Shown piece after piece: positions 14,541 through 28,125 of a stretch of DNA of 64,000 bases. This stretch comes from Liolophura sinensis (Eukaryota; Mollusca; Polyplacophora; Chitonida; Chitonidae). Within the stretch, counting starts at the first letter, position 1. Each line of letters starts with the position of its first letter. Both the position numbers and the translations under genes were made by a program. The DNA lies in assembly GCF_032854445.1 (NCBI RefSeq), contig NC_088300.1, forward strand, positions 76,687,966-76,751,965, given 5' to 3'. The notes under the pieces were generated by a model that was given only the letters and a program-made list of their open reading frames with translations, made no database searches and was not told the origin of the DNA.

Positions 14541-15224
14541 ATCTGCTTGAAAGTTAATGGCAGCCTTCTTAGCGACAGTCGTAACTTAACTATATTGCCT
14601 CTCTTTGAACAACTAAACTGTGCTACCGATCATTAATTATGCTCAAACTTTGCCCACCTAATGGACAATAATCATGCAGTTACAAAACCTTGAGATTTCT
14701 CTCGAGGCACTCAACGAAACGAATCTCTGAATAGTTGCATAATTCATGATACGGTGATGAACACTGTAAACACAAGTGTACATGCCAATGTTAAACTCCT
14801 CACATAATTGCTGAAATATAAATGCTATATACATAGACCATACAGGCTCTTAATATTGCTCTGTTCACAAAAGACAAATAACATTATCTTTAGCAAAATA
14901 TTATTTCATATTTACTTGCTTTTAAGACATTTATTTCATTTGCCAAAATGTTCTATATTCTGTTTGAACTATATATAATATTGATAATGCTATTAATATT
15001 ATTGAATATGGATATTATTGTAGCCTTACCACAATTGTTAATTTAGCAGGATATATGTTTACCTCATAATGGATGCGTACTGTTCTATCGATAACTCTTT
15101 TCAACGTGAAAAAGAATCATATGGTGCAGGTGATCGGAGAAACAGCCTTCATCTACTATATTTATATGTAACATGCAAGATTATCTTCATTGTAATTCTA
15201 TAATGCTGGGGTCAGCCATTAACC

Positions 15225-15650
15225 AGTCCAAAGTTTCTTTTGAGGCAACAGAGAAGCAAGACACTAACCATTATGAGAAGTTCTCGTAAGGCAACAGAGA
15301 ATAGAGCCACTTACTATTAGGAGAAGCTCACTTTAGGCAACAGAAAAGCGAGCAACTAACCATTATGAGAAGTTCTCTTGAGGCAAGAGACAAGCGAGCC
15401 CTTAAGTATCATGAGAAGTTTTCTTGAGGCAAGAGACAAGCGAGCCCTTAAGTATCATGAGAAGTTCTCTTGAGGCAAGAGACAAGCGAGCCCTTAAGTA
15501 TCATGAGAAGTTCTCTTGAGGCAAGAGACAAGCGAGCCCTTAAGTATCATGAGAAGTTCTCTTGAGGCAAGAGACAAGCGAGCCCTTAAGTATCATGAGA
15601 AGTTTTCGTGGAGCAACGGAGAATCGAGCCAGTAATCATCATGGGAAGTT
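15225..15650. repeat. 46-bp tandem repeat
   Basis: The unit GAAGTTCTCTTGAGGCAAGA-GACAAGCGAGCCCTTAAGTA-TCATGA recurs every 46 bp with near-identical central copies (about 15370-15600). Flanking copies at each edge are diverged. Confidence 0.95.
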
Positions 15651-17319
15651 CTAGTATGGCAATGGCGAAACGATCCAGTAACGAGAACGAGGTGAGGCGA
15701 TTCAGATGTTGTCATATGACCAAAAGTTCTGCCTAGCGATGAACTTTTTTATGTTATTACGCCAGTGGGTATTAGGTCACCGTAGATTACATGCTGTATT
15801 TGTATCCCAAAGACAGCACAACCCTTTTGCAGTAATCTCATCCAGATTCCTACATTTTATGGACCTCCGTACTTATTCAGTCTGAATATAAACCACCAGG
15901 CAATATGTGTTCTATTGTATTGATTTTCACTTCTGCAGACCGGTAATTCCTAAAAGACAGAGGAGTGTGTAATTTGCGGGTAAAGACGCTCTTGAAATTA
16001 TACGACCATTGCGTAAATGTCAGACGTAAATGCCAATCTCAGGAGGAGATTTGATTTTCTTCATCATCTCTTAGGCAGTTGTATTAGATATCAGACTGTA
16101 AGTCTCGTATAAATTGCACATATATTGCGACAGGCCGGATGGGGTCATTGTGGTTAAAGAAAACCAGAAATACGTCGAAGACTGGAACAGATCGCAGTTT
16201 CGGAGAATAACTGTGCGACCATGTAAATCCATTAGCTAGACCTCCGGCCATGTCTCCAGACGAAGGTATTAGTTTAAGGGTATATTATTAGGAGGGGAAT
16301 TCTTCAAATAGTGATGTGATTCCACGTGTAACGTCAGTTAGTCAAAGTGATGGAAAGTTTGGGTGTCATTCAGTGACTTATAGCGTGGTTTATCTATTAT
16401 ACATGCAGGCACGAGCGCTTAACAGTAGCAGCTGTTTTAGTGAGAGCATCACTTTAGATGGAACAACTCCTAGACGGTAAAGACGCAGGGCCTAAGTGAT
16501 TCCGCTGTCCGGGGCAGATTTCCATACCTAACCACATCTGCAATGCCAGTACACCGTATACAGGTCATTTCTGTGCTGTCGTCCTCCCTAACAGCAGTCT
16601 CTGTCGTCTCTTTAATCAGAAACCGCTGAGTGCTCGTGAAATTTCATAAATGGCCGATGTTTTTCCATGAATAAAACGGCAATAGACTGGAGGAGATTCG
16701 TTAATCAACCGGTTCCCGCGAAGGTTCCTTCCCTGGTTATGACCACACACCATCCTCGGGCACAAATGGCGAATTGGACAAGCTTAACAAATAGTTCTTT
16801 GTAGCTGGCTTCCCTGGGGGTTGGACAGTGGCTGATTACAGCGGTCTGGCATGGAGACTGATGCTGGCCAGGCCGTGGTTCCTGCATCCCCTGCGGCTGT
16901 AACCAGCACTTCCTGTACGATTTCTACACTTCTAAAACTCTTATTGAATTCGTCACACAGAAGACGCAATAGAAAGATTGATGTTTATTGGCATAATAAA
17001 TCACTACACATTCGGCTAAAAGAAAAAAAAGCAACTGTGTTTCTACTTCAAAGCCAGTCAAATATCGGGTGAAGATAATCGAGAAGTAAACTGGGGAGTT
17101 ACAGAGACACTATGGTAGACATGCAAATTGTAATAAATACAATCCTCGGTCTGTCCCACAGGAATATTAGACACAGTTAGAAAACAACATTTTTGAATAT
17201 GTGTTGTTTGCTAACTGGGACATGTTTGTTTTAATCCAGAGCACATCAGAAATGCCAAAGAACCAGTTGCCTTGTGTCGAGTTCAAGATGAGTGCTGTAC
17301 TGAGTTGTTCATGTAGCTG

Positions 17320-18895
17320 AGCGTTGTTTACAGATCACAGAGTCATTAATATAGCAGAGTGTTGTTTAGGTCACTGACTTGTTCATATGGTTTAGGTCAC
17401 TGACCTGTTCATATGGTTTAGGTCACTGACTTGTTCATGAGTCAGAGCGTTGTTTACAGATCACAGAGTCATTAATATAGCAGAGTGTTGTTTAGGTCAA
17501 TGACTTGTTCATATGGTTTAGGTCACTGACCTGTTCATATGGTTTAGGTCACTGACTTGTTCATGAGACAGAGCGTTTTTTACAGATCACAGAGTCATTA
17601 ATATAGCAGAGTGTTGTTTAGGTCAATGACTTGTTCATATGGTTTAGGTCACTGACCTGTTCATATGGTTTAGTTCACTGACTTGTTCATGAGACAGAGC
17701 GTTGTTTACAGATCACAGAGTCATTAATATAGCAGAGTGTTGTTTAGGTCAATGACTTGTTCATATGGTTTAGGTCACTGACCTGTTCATATGGTTTAGT
17801 TCACTGACTTGTTCATGAGACAGAGCGTTGTTTACAGATCACAGAGTCATTAATATAGCAGAGTGTTGTTTAGGTCAATGACTTGTTCATATAGCAGAGC
17901 GTTGTTTGGGTCACTGTCTTGTTTATATAGCTGAGAGTTGTTTAGGTAACTAACTTGTTCATATAACAGACAGTTGTTTAGGTCACTGACTTGTTCATAT
18001 AACAGAGAGTTGTTTAGATCATCGACCTGTTCATATGGCAGAGTGTTGTTCACATCACTGACTTGTTCATATAGCAGAGTGTTGTTTAGGTCACTGACTT
18101 GTTTATATAGCTGAGATTTCTTCAGGAAACTAACTTGTTCATATAACAAAGAGTTGTTTAGGTCACTGACTTGTTCACATAACAGAGAGTTGTTTACGTC
18201 ACTCACTTGTTCATATACCAGAGTGTTGTTTAGATCACTCACTTGTTTATATGGCAGAGTGTTGCTTAGGTAACTAACTTGTTCATATAACAAAGAGTTG
18301 TTTGGGTCACTGACTCGTTCACATAACAGAGAGTTGTTTACGTCACTGACTTGTTCATATACCAGAGTGTTGTTTAGGTCACTGACTTGTTCATATAGCA
18401 GAGTGTTGTTTAGGTCACTGTCTTGTTTATATAGCTGAGAGTTGTTTCGATAACTGACTCATTCATATAACAAAGAGTTGTTTAGATAACTGGCTCGTTC
18501 ATATAAAAGAGAGTTGTTTAGGTCGCTGACTAGTTCATATAACTGAGAGTTGTTTAGGTCACTGACTTGTTCATATGGATTAGGTCACTCACTTGTTTAT
18601 GAGACAGAGTGTTGTTTAGGCCACAGACTTGTTCATATAACTGAGAGTTGTTTACGTCACTGACTTGTTCATATAGCAGAGTGTTGTTTATGTCACTCAC
18701 TTGTTTATATGCCAGAGTGTTGTTTAGGTCACTGACTTGTTCATATAGCAGAGTGTTGTTTAGGTCATTCACTTGTTTATATGCCAGAGTGTTGTTTAGG
18801 TCTTAGACTTGTTCATATAGCAGAACGTTGTTTAGGTCACAGTCTTGTTCATATGGCAGAGTGTTGTTTAGATCACAGACTTATACATGCAGTTG
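17320..18895. repeat. 36-bp minisatellite with a 126-bp higher-order block
   Basis: The basic unit TGTTGTTTAGGTCACTGACT-TGTTCATATAGCAGAG is 36 bp. From about 17320 to 17880 it is organised in a 126-bp higher-order repeat: AGTCATTAAT recurs at 17341, 17467, 17593, 17719 and 17845, exactly 126 bp apart. Downstream units are single and diverged. The 12-codon period keeps minus-strand frames open (YEQVSDLNNTLL pattern). Confidence 0.95.
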
Positions 18896-21800
18896 AGTGT
18901 TATTTCAGCGGCTAAGCAAATTGCGATTACTTTTACATAGCACTCACCAGGTGATTCAAGCCGTAACCCGGGAGAAACTAATCATCGGGAGGCATGTTAA
19001 TTATAGATGGTTACGTTTGATTGCAGACGACACACACATGCTTTGCATCATAGTCCCCCGTCTCCTGTCTACTCAAGTATAGGTTCTACTGCTGCATGGT
19101 AACAGTTTGACATTCCAAAATGGCCATAAACATTGAGAGAATTACTGCTTTCTTTGTAACATTTAACTTGATCTGCAACATGGATGAAAGGTTGATTAAT
19201 TAAACCTCAGTCTATTGACTGTAACTGGATACATGGTTTCAGTGGTACAGACGTATGGCTGGGTTTACAGTGACGCCGGACAGATGACACTGTTCACACC
19301 GTCAAATTTGCCAGAACAAGAGACTGAGCACATGGAGAATGCATGTTCTCATGCTGAATCCGCTCTGGGCGTATATAGAGCAGAATGTTTTTTATTCACT
19401 TATTATACAATATTCAGAATAACCTAAGTCGTCTTAAAACGTCCGGGTTTTATAATGCATTCATCGTTTGAGCTACATGAAAGGGAATAGTGTGTTATAA
19501 GTTGCACGTGAAAGAGGTTTTCTAAACCATTCAATAATACGACGCAATTCACGATGTATTTCTACACGTCGGTATATCAACACGTTTTTTTTCTCCGTTA
19601 TCAAACTGTAACTGCAGAAAAAATCAAGACGTTTTAAAGCCCCATAATTCGATTAGTGCAAAGCATACCTGTAATGCCTGCAATTTATAACGTATAAAGG
19701 ACAGTCGTCAGTTGTAGCGTTAATCACTTTTACTTATTTGTTTAGACAATATAAAGAGAGGGGAAAGGTTGCATTAATCTTGGTCTGTTAAAGTCTGGAA
19801 CCGGAAGTATATAAATGTGTTAAACTAAATGTTAGTCTGAGTCTTTGGATGATAAAAACTACTGAGACTTCCGAATAAACCAAGGTGATCAGCGGACGTG
19901 GGCCCAAGTGCTAAATACACACCGCACAGCTGGGGTCTAGGTCTTTGTTGAGGTATGAGATTTGCTTCTGGAGTGATTCTTTTAGGTGTTAAATTCCGAA
20001 TGTTGAGTTCAACCTTAAGTTGGGCTAGTGGCGAGCTGGCTAAATATATATTTTTCTTCAAAGGCTAAATGTCAGAGTAGAGTTGAAATCGGCCGGTCGT
20101 CCTTCGTAGATTTTGTAGGTATGGTATAACTTATCTGTATCCCATGGCTTCAGCAGTGTACAGTGTGAATTAGTTTACTTCCGATATTGTGGGGTTTCAT
20201 CTTTAGTATCTTTAGAATGACTGTAACCTTATTGCAAAGTACATTATTTCTAATATTCCATAAAGGATAGTTTCAACGTAAACACTGTTTGAAACAGTAA
20301 ACTACACAAGATCCTAGCAGTAAAGTACATCGTATCATCAAATGATTTTGCTTGTTTATCTACGCGTAACTGACAACTGAATAAAAATTTGTTAACACTC
20401 GTTAAATGTAACATTTAAACAAGCAGATATCAGGTTATTCTGCCATATGAGGACCAATACCATTAATTAGACATGGTATAAATCGAAGAGCATCAGAACC
20501 CATTAGATGAGCGGTTAAGCTGGTGGAGATGTGGAGAGTTCCGGATGTGCGGCCTGTCATTCCGGCCTAACTGATGTGTGACAGGACGGCCATGAGGTAT
20601 AGCTAGATCAATGGACTATTACTTAGTACACCACTCAGCAGGGATCAGCCCCCTATAGTAACAGATTCAATGGCTTAAAGATTCATGATGGACATATTAT
20701 TTGTTTTACAACCCGATCAGTACTCCACCCGGAAGCAATTACTTTACATTGAAACACAAAACGGTAGAATTCAAGACAGAGTCACCATTTGGCTGCCTTG
20801 CTGAGCTCGCTGGCAAAAAAAAAAAAACGCTCTCTTGGTCGTACAGAAATCTCCGATAAAACGTTTCGGAGGAGATTTTCATTGCAGAGAAGTGAAAAAT
20901 TTCATCAAGTCCTGTTATGTTGCAGGACATACTCTACCGTACGGAGTTATTCGGACACTGCCAGTTTCTCCCCAAAACTATCAGGCTAATTTTAAGATGT
21001 GCCTAAGATGCGTTTTGAAGTTTAGTAAGGTTAGAGATGATACTGTTCTCATACTCTCACGATCTCATCGCCCTCCCCCCCCCCCCCCACCCCCACTCGT
21101 TACGCATCGCAAATTATGCAAATAATTACCATATGATTCACGAGAACGAAGGGATCAAACATTTAATAAAACTAATATGACTACAGTATTTCGATCAATC
21201 ATCTAAACTTTGATCAACTCGTTGGCTAGAGTTCAACCATATACAGAGGGTGCTCGTGCAAGAAACCTTAGCTAGCGGGCATCAGGCGGTCCCTGCTTTC
21301 TACAATAACTGAGGACATATATGGCGTGTTAAATAGCGCTGGTTGTGATGCCGTTAGAGTGGAAGGGTTCACGAACAACAAATACAACTCCAAACCCAGG
21401 AAAGAATAATAAAAACTAATATATCCTATATATATCAGGGTGTGCCAAAAGTACTTTCATTAAGCCTTTACAGAAGTAATAAATGGCTGTAAGCTAAATG
21501 TCATAGTTATTCATCTTAACTACTGTGCCACCATATGTAACATTTGTAATCTTCGACTTCCATTCATAAACTGGTGAAGTTAATGTGATTTGTAACCACG
21601 CGTAAACCTGATATGGAAAATAAGTTTGCTGAAGGCCGCAATACAGTAGACATGCTTACATTCATCATAAACATTTGTAGTATAAATCTCTGTTTACGTT
21701 TAACGTTTGCTTGCAATCAGTGGTCATGTACATGCGCACATTATTTGATTTCGAAACTGGCCTTGCTCTTCAGAATGCCACACAACTCTACCATGGTCAT

Positions 21801-22280
21801 CGAATTCCGCTGATGCCTGGACCTGCTCAACCAAGATAGCCCATTCAAATCTTTGTTTCCATTTCGGTTTCAAAGTAGTGGAAGATGTTTCACACTACGG
21901 GTCTCTAAGCTTGTGGATATATTTAAGTAGAGTTCCCCCTGTCCCATTTCGGAAAAGCGTTCTAGGAATACAAATCAAGACCTATGGCCAAGCTATCTGG
22001 CTAGATTTGCAGAGGGAGATCCAATTTGCCAAAGCTGATAGAGGCAAATCTCTGACAGATTACTGACGAGCCAAAGGGTCTTAGTAAGTGAAATACTGAC
22101 GGACAGTTCATTGATCGGCGCCCCCAAAATCTCTGTCCTGTATACTAACAGCTTTGACAGAAATACCGGATTTTATTTGGCGAGATAAGTGGAGATAAAG
22201 CATCCAGGATCCAGCCTTAACATTTTCGTCCTCTTTTATCAAAGGAAAAGATAGATATTACAAACGTTTTTCTTTCTTAC
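18896..22280. other. No gene recognised; possible long intron
   Basis: If the signal-peptide exon at 22281-22338 is real, this is its first intron. I found no acceptor followed by a recognisable exon. A C-rich tract lies near 21065-21090. Confidence 0.5.
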
Positions 22281-22338
22281 CAATTTCTGTGATAATGATG
22301 AGCGCTAGTCCCAAACACCAGGGCCCTTCCAGTCGCAT
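22281..22338 (-). CDS. Candidate first coding exon with signal peptide, gene unknown
   Basis: ATG in good context (GAAGATGC, A at -3) starts MRLEGPWCLGLALIIITEI plus one base, then a strong donor G|GTAAGAAAG. The charged start, hydrophobic core and exon end in phase 1 are typical of a signal-peptide exon of a secreted or membrane protein. The upstream 130 bp are GC-rich like a 5' UTR. No following exon was recognised between 22280 and 1, so the first intron may be very long or the call may be wrong. Confidence 0.4.
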
Positions 22339-22860
22339 CTTCCGCGGCTACTGCAGCCCGCACCGTGGACCAGTCCGCCCTAGTACAGAGGCTCCCTCCA
22401 GCGTTCCCTGGTGGCACATGTGAACAGCAGTGTAAAGCAAAACAACTAATCCTTACACGACTTTACTGTCGCAAGAGGGGATAGGTTACGCCTGCAGTCG
22501 TGGGTGACATTTTAGTGAGTATCACAGGCTTGCATGTCGTGGAGAACTTTCCACGTCAAGTTGACGTGAGGTGAGAGCCGGTGGTATCGGCACGAGTTTC
22601 AATTCAAGCCCCACCCACTTGGACGTCAAGCTCACTCTCGCTTTGTGAGCAAGGAAGTCCCTTTCGCGCGCGAGAGACGCTACCAAGGGTTGGGCAAGTG
22701 AATACAAAGGAGATTGAATTTCTGCTGCGCCGACACAAGTAGAGACATATATCGATCTGAGAAAACCATGTAAGCAGTACAGGGCCTTTACCTACACAAC
22801 TCCCGAACGTCCTGCAGGACAGAAACACAGGCACAACATCTACTCCGCTGCCATTTCTCC
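22339..22860 (-). promoter_or_regulatory. GC/CpG-richer block upstream of the signal-peptide exon
   Basis: Richer in G+C and CpG than the surroundings (for example TTTCGCGCGCGAGAG near 22671). It lies where the 5' UTR and promoter of the candidate minus-strand gene would be. There is no clear TATA box; the call is positional. Confidence 0.3.
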
Positions 22861-24418
22861 TTGAGCTCTCCCAAACGGGTTATTGATCTTTCGGTGGTCC
22901 GTGCCAACTAGTTTAGCCCTAGCCCATTTGGGGACTACCTCCGGAACAGTCTGGAGCACTGCCTGCCAGTGTAAATGCCACGTCATCAGTTATGCAAGGG
23001 CGCCGTTTGAGTGTCAGTGAACAATGAGGAATTATATCCAACGTTAAGGCAACTAGCAATATATGGATACGAGATGTCATCCCTTCAGCGACCCTCAGGC
23101 CAACGAGAAGAATTATGCGTGGTTGTTGCCTATCACTCTCTTCAATAACCTTATAAATAGAGGATAGCATTGTCCGCACACCCAAACAAGAGCCAGTATG
23201 TTTCACCGAGGTTTCAGAGTAAGTGAAAATTAGGTAGCCCATAATAGTATACATTGTGCATCTAACAACAGTTTTAAATAGCCTGAGCTTGTTTACTTAA
23301 AATACATTCAGCAGAAGAGAGACAATACAGTGTGCAATAAAGTCAGTTTTAGAGAGGATGGTCAGTTAACACATCAAACACATGTTCTCACGAACACAAC
23401 ACAAATAACTCAAACAGACAACAAGACATGTATTGTAGACAGACGACATTCACTATATTTTAGATGAGAAAACACTCATGTATAACCCGTGGTGCTAAGA
23501 TTTACGAGACATATCAATACAATCTTTTATGTTTATGACACTTTGTACGTTGTATTCATTTTTTCAGCACATAACTGTGGGTAGTTTACTGGCTCAGTCT
23601 AGGTGTGCTTTATTATTTTTATCAGTGGTGTTACCAGGCCTGTTACACAGAACTTTGGATCTCAACAGAAAACGGCATGACTAAGTACTATATGAAACTT
23701 TGATAATATAAACAATACAATACTTTATTGCTTTCTTCGGGTGAAGGCTCCCTGTCCCTAGCTAAAGCATTGAGCGCTCTGTCGACACTACTTTAGGAAA
23801 GCTATCTGCAAAGCTATTTGCAAAGCCATTACTTTCACTGGATTTGTGGCATGGTCGATCCGTTCAGTGAAAATAACACGCCCATTAGTCCTTGATTAAT
23901 GCCCGGTAATGAGCGAACTTAAGGTACAGGCGATAGTGTATGGATTTGCGTACAGGCTAGTAAGACAGCTAATGGACTGCGGGCGTGTCTGAATGAAGAT
24001 GGTTCTGCAATGCGCATGTCAGAATTCCCAGTCATCTCCTGTATATGATTCACAACTGAATGCTTTGTCAATCACATATATGTGTGTAAAGTGGGCTGTT
24101 TCTTTCAGAATATCATTTCTTCCAGAATAACAGATTTTTGCATTATTTAAGATGAAGGTGGATGTGCAGAAAATTTTGATGCTGATATTCTGGTTTTATT
24201 CCAACAATATCTTTGTTAACTTGACAGCCAGATCGAGCTAAGGATTAACATTTTCAACGTTTGTATATTTTTACAAGTGAAAGCGTGTTACAGTTGGGTC
24301 TTTCACTGTAATATTTCTAATAGTCAGAAAACGCCACATTGTTTCCACCCTCAACCTGTACCAAAAGAACAATCTACCAGGATGACGCTGTCATTTCCAC
24401 GTTCTTCTTGCAGATTTC

Positions 24419-24618
24419 NNNNNNNNNNNNNNNNNNNNNNNNNNNNNNNNNNNNNNNNNNNNNNNNNNNNNNNNNNNNNNNNNNNNNNNNNNNNNNNNNN
24501 NNNNNNNNNNNNNNNNNNNNNNNNNNNNNNNNNNNNNNNNNNNNNNNNNNNNNNNNNNNNNNNNNNNNNNNNNNNNNNNNNNNNNNNNNNNNNNNNNNNN
24601 NNNNNNNNNNNNNNNNNN
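24419..24618. other. Assembly gap of exactly 200 N
   Basis: A run of 200 N, a conventional scaffold-gap size. The 18 bases before it (24401-24418) are repeated exactly right after it (24619-24636), so the gap may hold little or no real sequence, or a tandem repeat. Confidence 0.97.
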
Positions 24619-24830
24619 GTTCTTCTTGCAGATTTCCACCAATATATATACTGTCATCTTTAGACAATGGTTCGCACTCCGGAGGGACCATGTGAAACAA
24701 AACGATTTCACCACAGTCTTTGTTGTGCACGACACAGGGGCGGAAGCGCCGCTCTAATATTTCCGTAGGGCTATGATATAAAGCTGGCATAATAATACCA
24801 ATTTCATATCCCCCTACCGACCTCAGTAAG
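24619..24830 (-). other. Coding-like open stretch next to the assembly gap
   Basis: On the minus strand the frame reads GGYEIGIIMPALYHSPTEI and onward to PECEPLSKDDSIYIGGN with no stop up to the gap. An AG acceptor-like site lies near 24825. Composition looks coding but I recognise no family. Confidence 0.2.
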
Positions 24831-24895
24831 AATATTGGAAAGTTGAATATTGCAAAGATCACGCGTGGGTGATGCTGGCTGATGTAGATACTCAA

Positions 24896-27800
24896 ACTTC
24901 ATTGCAGTTAGCCGCTGGCGGTTTTTTGTCAACTTCAAAGGCTAGTATAGCGTTGATTTAAACTCTGCTGGCTCTAACATTCCTCTGGCACACTGGTGCA
25001 ATGACCCGTCCGCTTGTTTATCTCCGTGCACCCTACGAGCATTATACTTCCCAGTATTAATGTTATTTTGAATCAAAAGCCCCTTTAGTGACAGTTAATG
25101 ACGGAAGTCGGGGACTTGGATATCAGACAGCCATACAAGTGGTTCTGATTACCCTCCGGATTTGATTAAACTTTTTGCCGAAGTGAAAAGTTATTTACCT
25201 TCCACAATTTGTCCTCAAGCTTCGTGTTCCACTCTGTCAATATCGATCTGAGCCAAACCGCTGACTTGTATGCAACTTCAGATTTCAGCCTGTAGATCTC
25301 AAATTAACTTGTTCGTACGATTTTTGTTTCTTTCATAGCAAATTAGACTGCAGAAATATAAAAGACATAATTCTTTGTGAATTGTGTCTTCACCATCAAA
25401 AGTATATGTACCTGGTAGGAAACGAGTTAAAGTTTAAACAATCTTGAGTATATATAAATAAACCACTCCAATGACCAACTAACTTGTTTTTCCCTACATT
25501 TCAACTTGGTTTTACCGACACTTTCTATTGGATTTCGCTACACTTTATCTTAGTTTTTCCTACGCTTCATCTTGGTTTACTCCACATTTCGTCTTGGTCT
25601 TGTCAATAAGAAAGTGGCATGTTTTCTTTGCTCGTCTATTCCATGGTTTCGTAATTTTCTGTTTTTGTTTAAAAATGAACAAAATATTGTATTATAGCTA
25701 CTTAAATGACCAGAAACTTGGGGAACAAATATACTAGAAAGTACTGTCATGGATTCAATCCCATTGATCTCAGCTAACTCTTGACATGATTAAACTTCAG
25801 CCCTGAGAGTCCGTATGTTGTCCGACTCGGTTTCACTGCCGGATATGCGGCAAAGCTGAAGCGACTTCTTCACAGAAACACCGCTTTAACACCGTTACAG
25901 ATCAATCCGTTCAAGTCTAATCTGTTATTGTCCAGTGCCTGCAGCTGGACTGAGCTAACCTAAAAAAAAAAACAAAACAAAAACAAATAAAAAACAACAC
26001 ACAAATCTCTGACCCCTTGAAAGCCAGCCACTTTAAACAAGAAAAAGTTGTGCACGGCCCTGCCGTTAAACTTAGCGTCATTTAAGACCGTGAAGGTTCG
26101 GTCTTTGTTAATAAGCTACAGAGTGAAACCGCTTTGGATCGAAAATGATGTTCTGGTCGGCTGAAACATTTTCGAGTTAAGCCATAATTATGCATTCGCC
26201 AATAATGTTAATCGTATGAATTCAAGTGACTATAAAGGAAGAAATTTCTAACGGTCCGTTTGTATATATGTATCATGAAGGTATGTAGGTATGTATGTAT
26301 TATGTAGACATTCTATCTTTTCATCGGGTACTGGCTTTGATTTGCTGGGTTTGTAAACAAGATCTACTTTTCTCACACCTCCAACAGGGCTTCGTGATAG
26401 TAAAACAGAAAAAATCTTTGTGTAAGTTGTGTGTGCAAATTAGAGAGATGTTATTAAAATCACAAAATCTTTTGAACGGGCAATACGCAAACGTATGGAT
26501 TTTATGAAGGAAATTGTATCTGTATATGTGTTTATGCTTTGTAGGCTAAGCAAATATGCATGCATGTCTGTCGATTTTCCGATCGATTTCACACTTGATG
26601 TGTGAGTGAATCGCTTCACACCAACGGAAGAGCAGTGTCAAGGGTTCGATTCGTATGTAGATATGGTAATGATGAAGTCACAGGTACAAAACCAAGTAGA
26701 GACATTCCATTCACACCCATTTGGATATATACATTATTTGAAGGGGGCATTGCACTGGTATACAAACCTTTGGAGATCAGAGATTGTGAACGATGTTGTT
26801 GAGAAGAGCGGTGTGAACATGGAGGTGAGGAAGGCCCGTCTCACCATACTTTGACACAGCCATTAAAAAGCCCAAAGCTCAGTCATACTATCAGAATGAA
26901 AGAGATTATGACAGGGTGACTAATGAGCCAGACAGTTCTCTGATTAGCGAGTTCAGTGGATTTCCAGCTTTTGTGCGACTTGTATGGCATCCTCCAGACA
27001 ATGGCGTGGAAACCCGGAATCCGTTAATCACAACACATTAATGTCGGACATGATGTCAAGCAGGTGTTAATTACTTACCGAAACATTGTTTGGGTTTATA
27101 TTTCACACGAGCTGACATTCAATGATGAATTTTAACGAACGCGCTATTTCAGAGGAATTGGCGCCCAATGTTTGGCAATGTAATTAGTCAGGAGGAACAA
27201 AGTTTGAAGTCACCGGTACAAATGATGCTACTGGGTTGTCGTTAGAGGCATGTTTATTTACCAACTGCTCATTAAAAGTGTTTTATGCCTCTTTTGAAAG
27301 AAATGATTGATTCATTTGATGATTGACTGGTATTTAAAGCCTTGATAAAGAATTTTCCACTCCACTCATACCAAAGAATTTATAGCAAACCATCGCCCTT
27401 CGCCTAGAGCCTGACAAACCACCTGATTAAAACAATGAAAGCTTTACTCAATTATTCGTCCAAATGTTTTAGTGATGCATATTTGTGAATTTTCATTTTT
27501 CTTTCAGAAACAAGACTTAGTCAGTCACTCTACTCTACATGTCACTCATTCCATATGCGCTTGATCTAAGTGCATGCAATGGCTGACCATTAGCTTGGAA
27601 GCTTGTGACAAAGAGAGTAGGCGTCGTGTTAGGAGCGGTTATGGATCGCCACTGTGCATGCATGTGGTGTGTGAAATAGCTGTGCTGTGATGTAGCTACA
27701 CATTCCTCATTTCGGCGTTATCAGAGGCACCGTTACCGACGGGATTAGATGAGTACGCGGACGAACCGGTGATAATGAGAGTAATTAGTCAGATAGCAAG

Positions 27801-28019
27801 TCAGTGGTCACAGAATCAAACATCCGCCTTCTGCAAGGAAAATAAATAGGAAGCAAGCCTATCTACAAGCGGCGAACAAATATTTTGTGAAGTGTGTGCG
27901 CTTAACCTGATCTGAACGATGCCAACTGCCGGTAGAGGCTGGTAAATTTTGACCAGATTAGACAAACTGAAGATTTAGTACCGCATATATCTTAAATATG
28001 CGGTAACCCACTACGATGA
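24896..28019. other. No gene recognised
   Basis: Contains an A-rich tract near 25960-26000 and GTAT repeats near 26280. Two overlapping frames at 26602-26854 (66 and 82 codons) have no recognisable family. Confidence 0.5.
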
Positions 28020-28125
28020 AATCCAGCAACCTGCGGATGGTCGTGTGTCTTCCCCTCCTCCCACAATAATATTGGTCAACGTCGTAAAGTGAAATACTCT
28101 TCATCGTATGAAACACCACTCCAAT
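28020..28125 (+). mobile_element. SINE family A fragment
   Basis: CAGCAACCTGCGGATGGTCG, CCTCCCACAATAATATTGG and CGTAAAGTGAAATACTCTTC followed by AAACACC-CCAATAAAT match the 3' half of family A in forward orientation, diverged. Confidence 0.7.

Noticed and set aside
17850-18772. 147-aa and 72-aa repetitive minus-strand frames
   Set aside because: Translations of the 36-bp tandem repeat (12 codons); many diverged units contain stops in the same frame.
22919-23254. 111-aa minus-strand frame upstream of the signal-peptide exon
   Set aside because: No domain recognised; lies in the presumed upstream region of another candidate gene.
26602-26854. Two overlapping plus-strand frames (66 and 82 codons)
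   Set aside because: Protein-like wording in one frame (HPFGYIHYLKGALHWYTN) but no family recognised, no splice sites that make sense, and two frames open at once.
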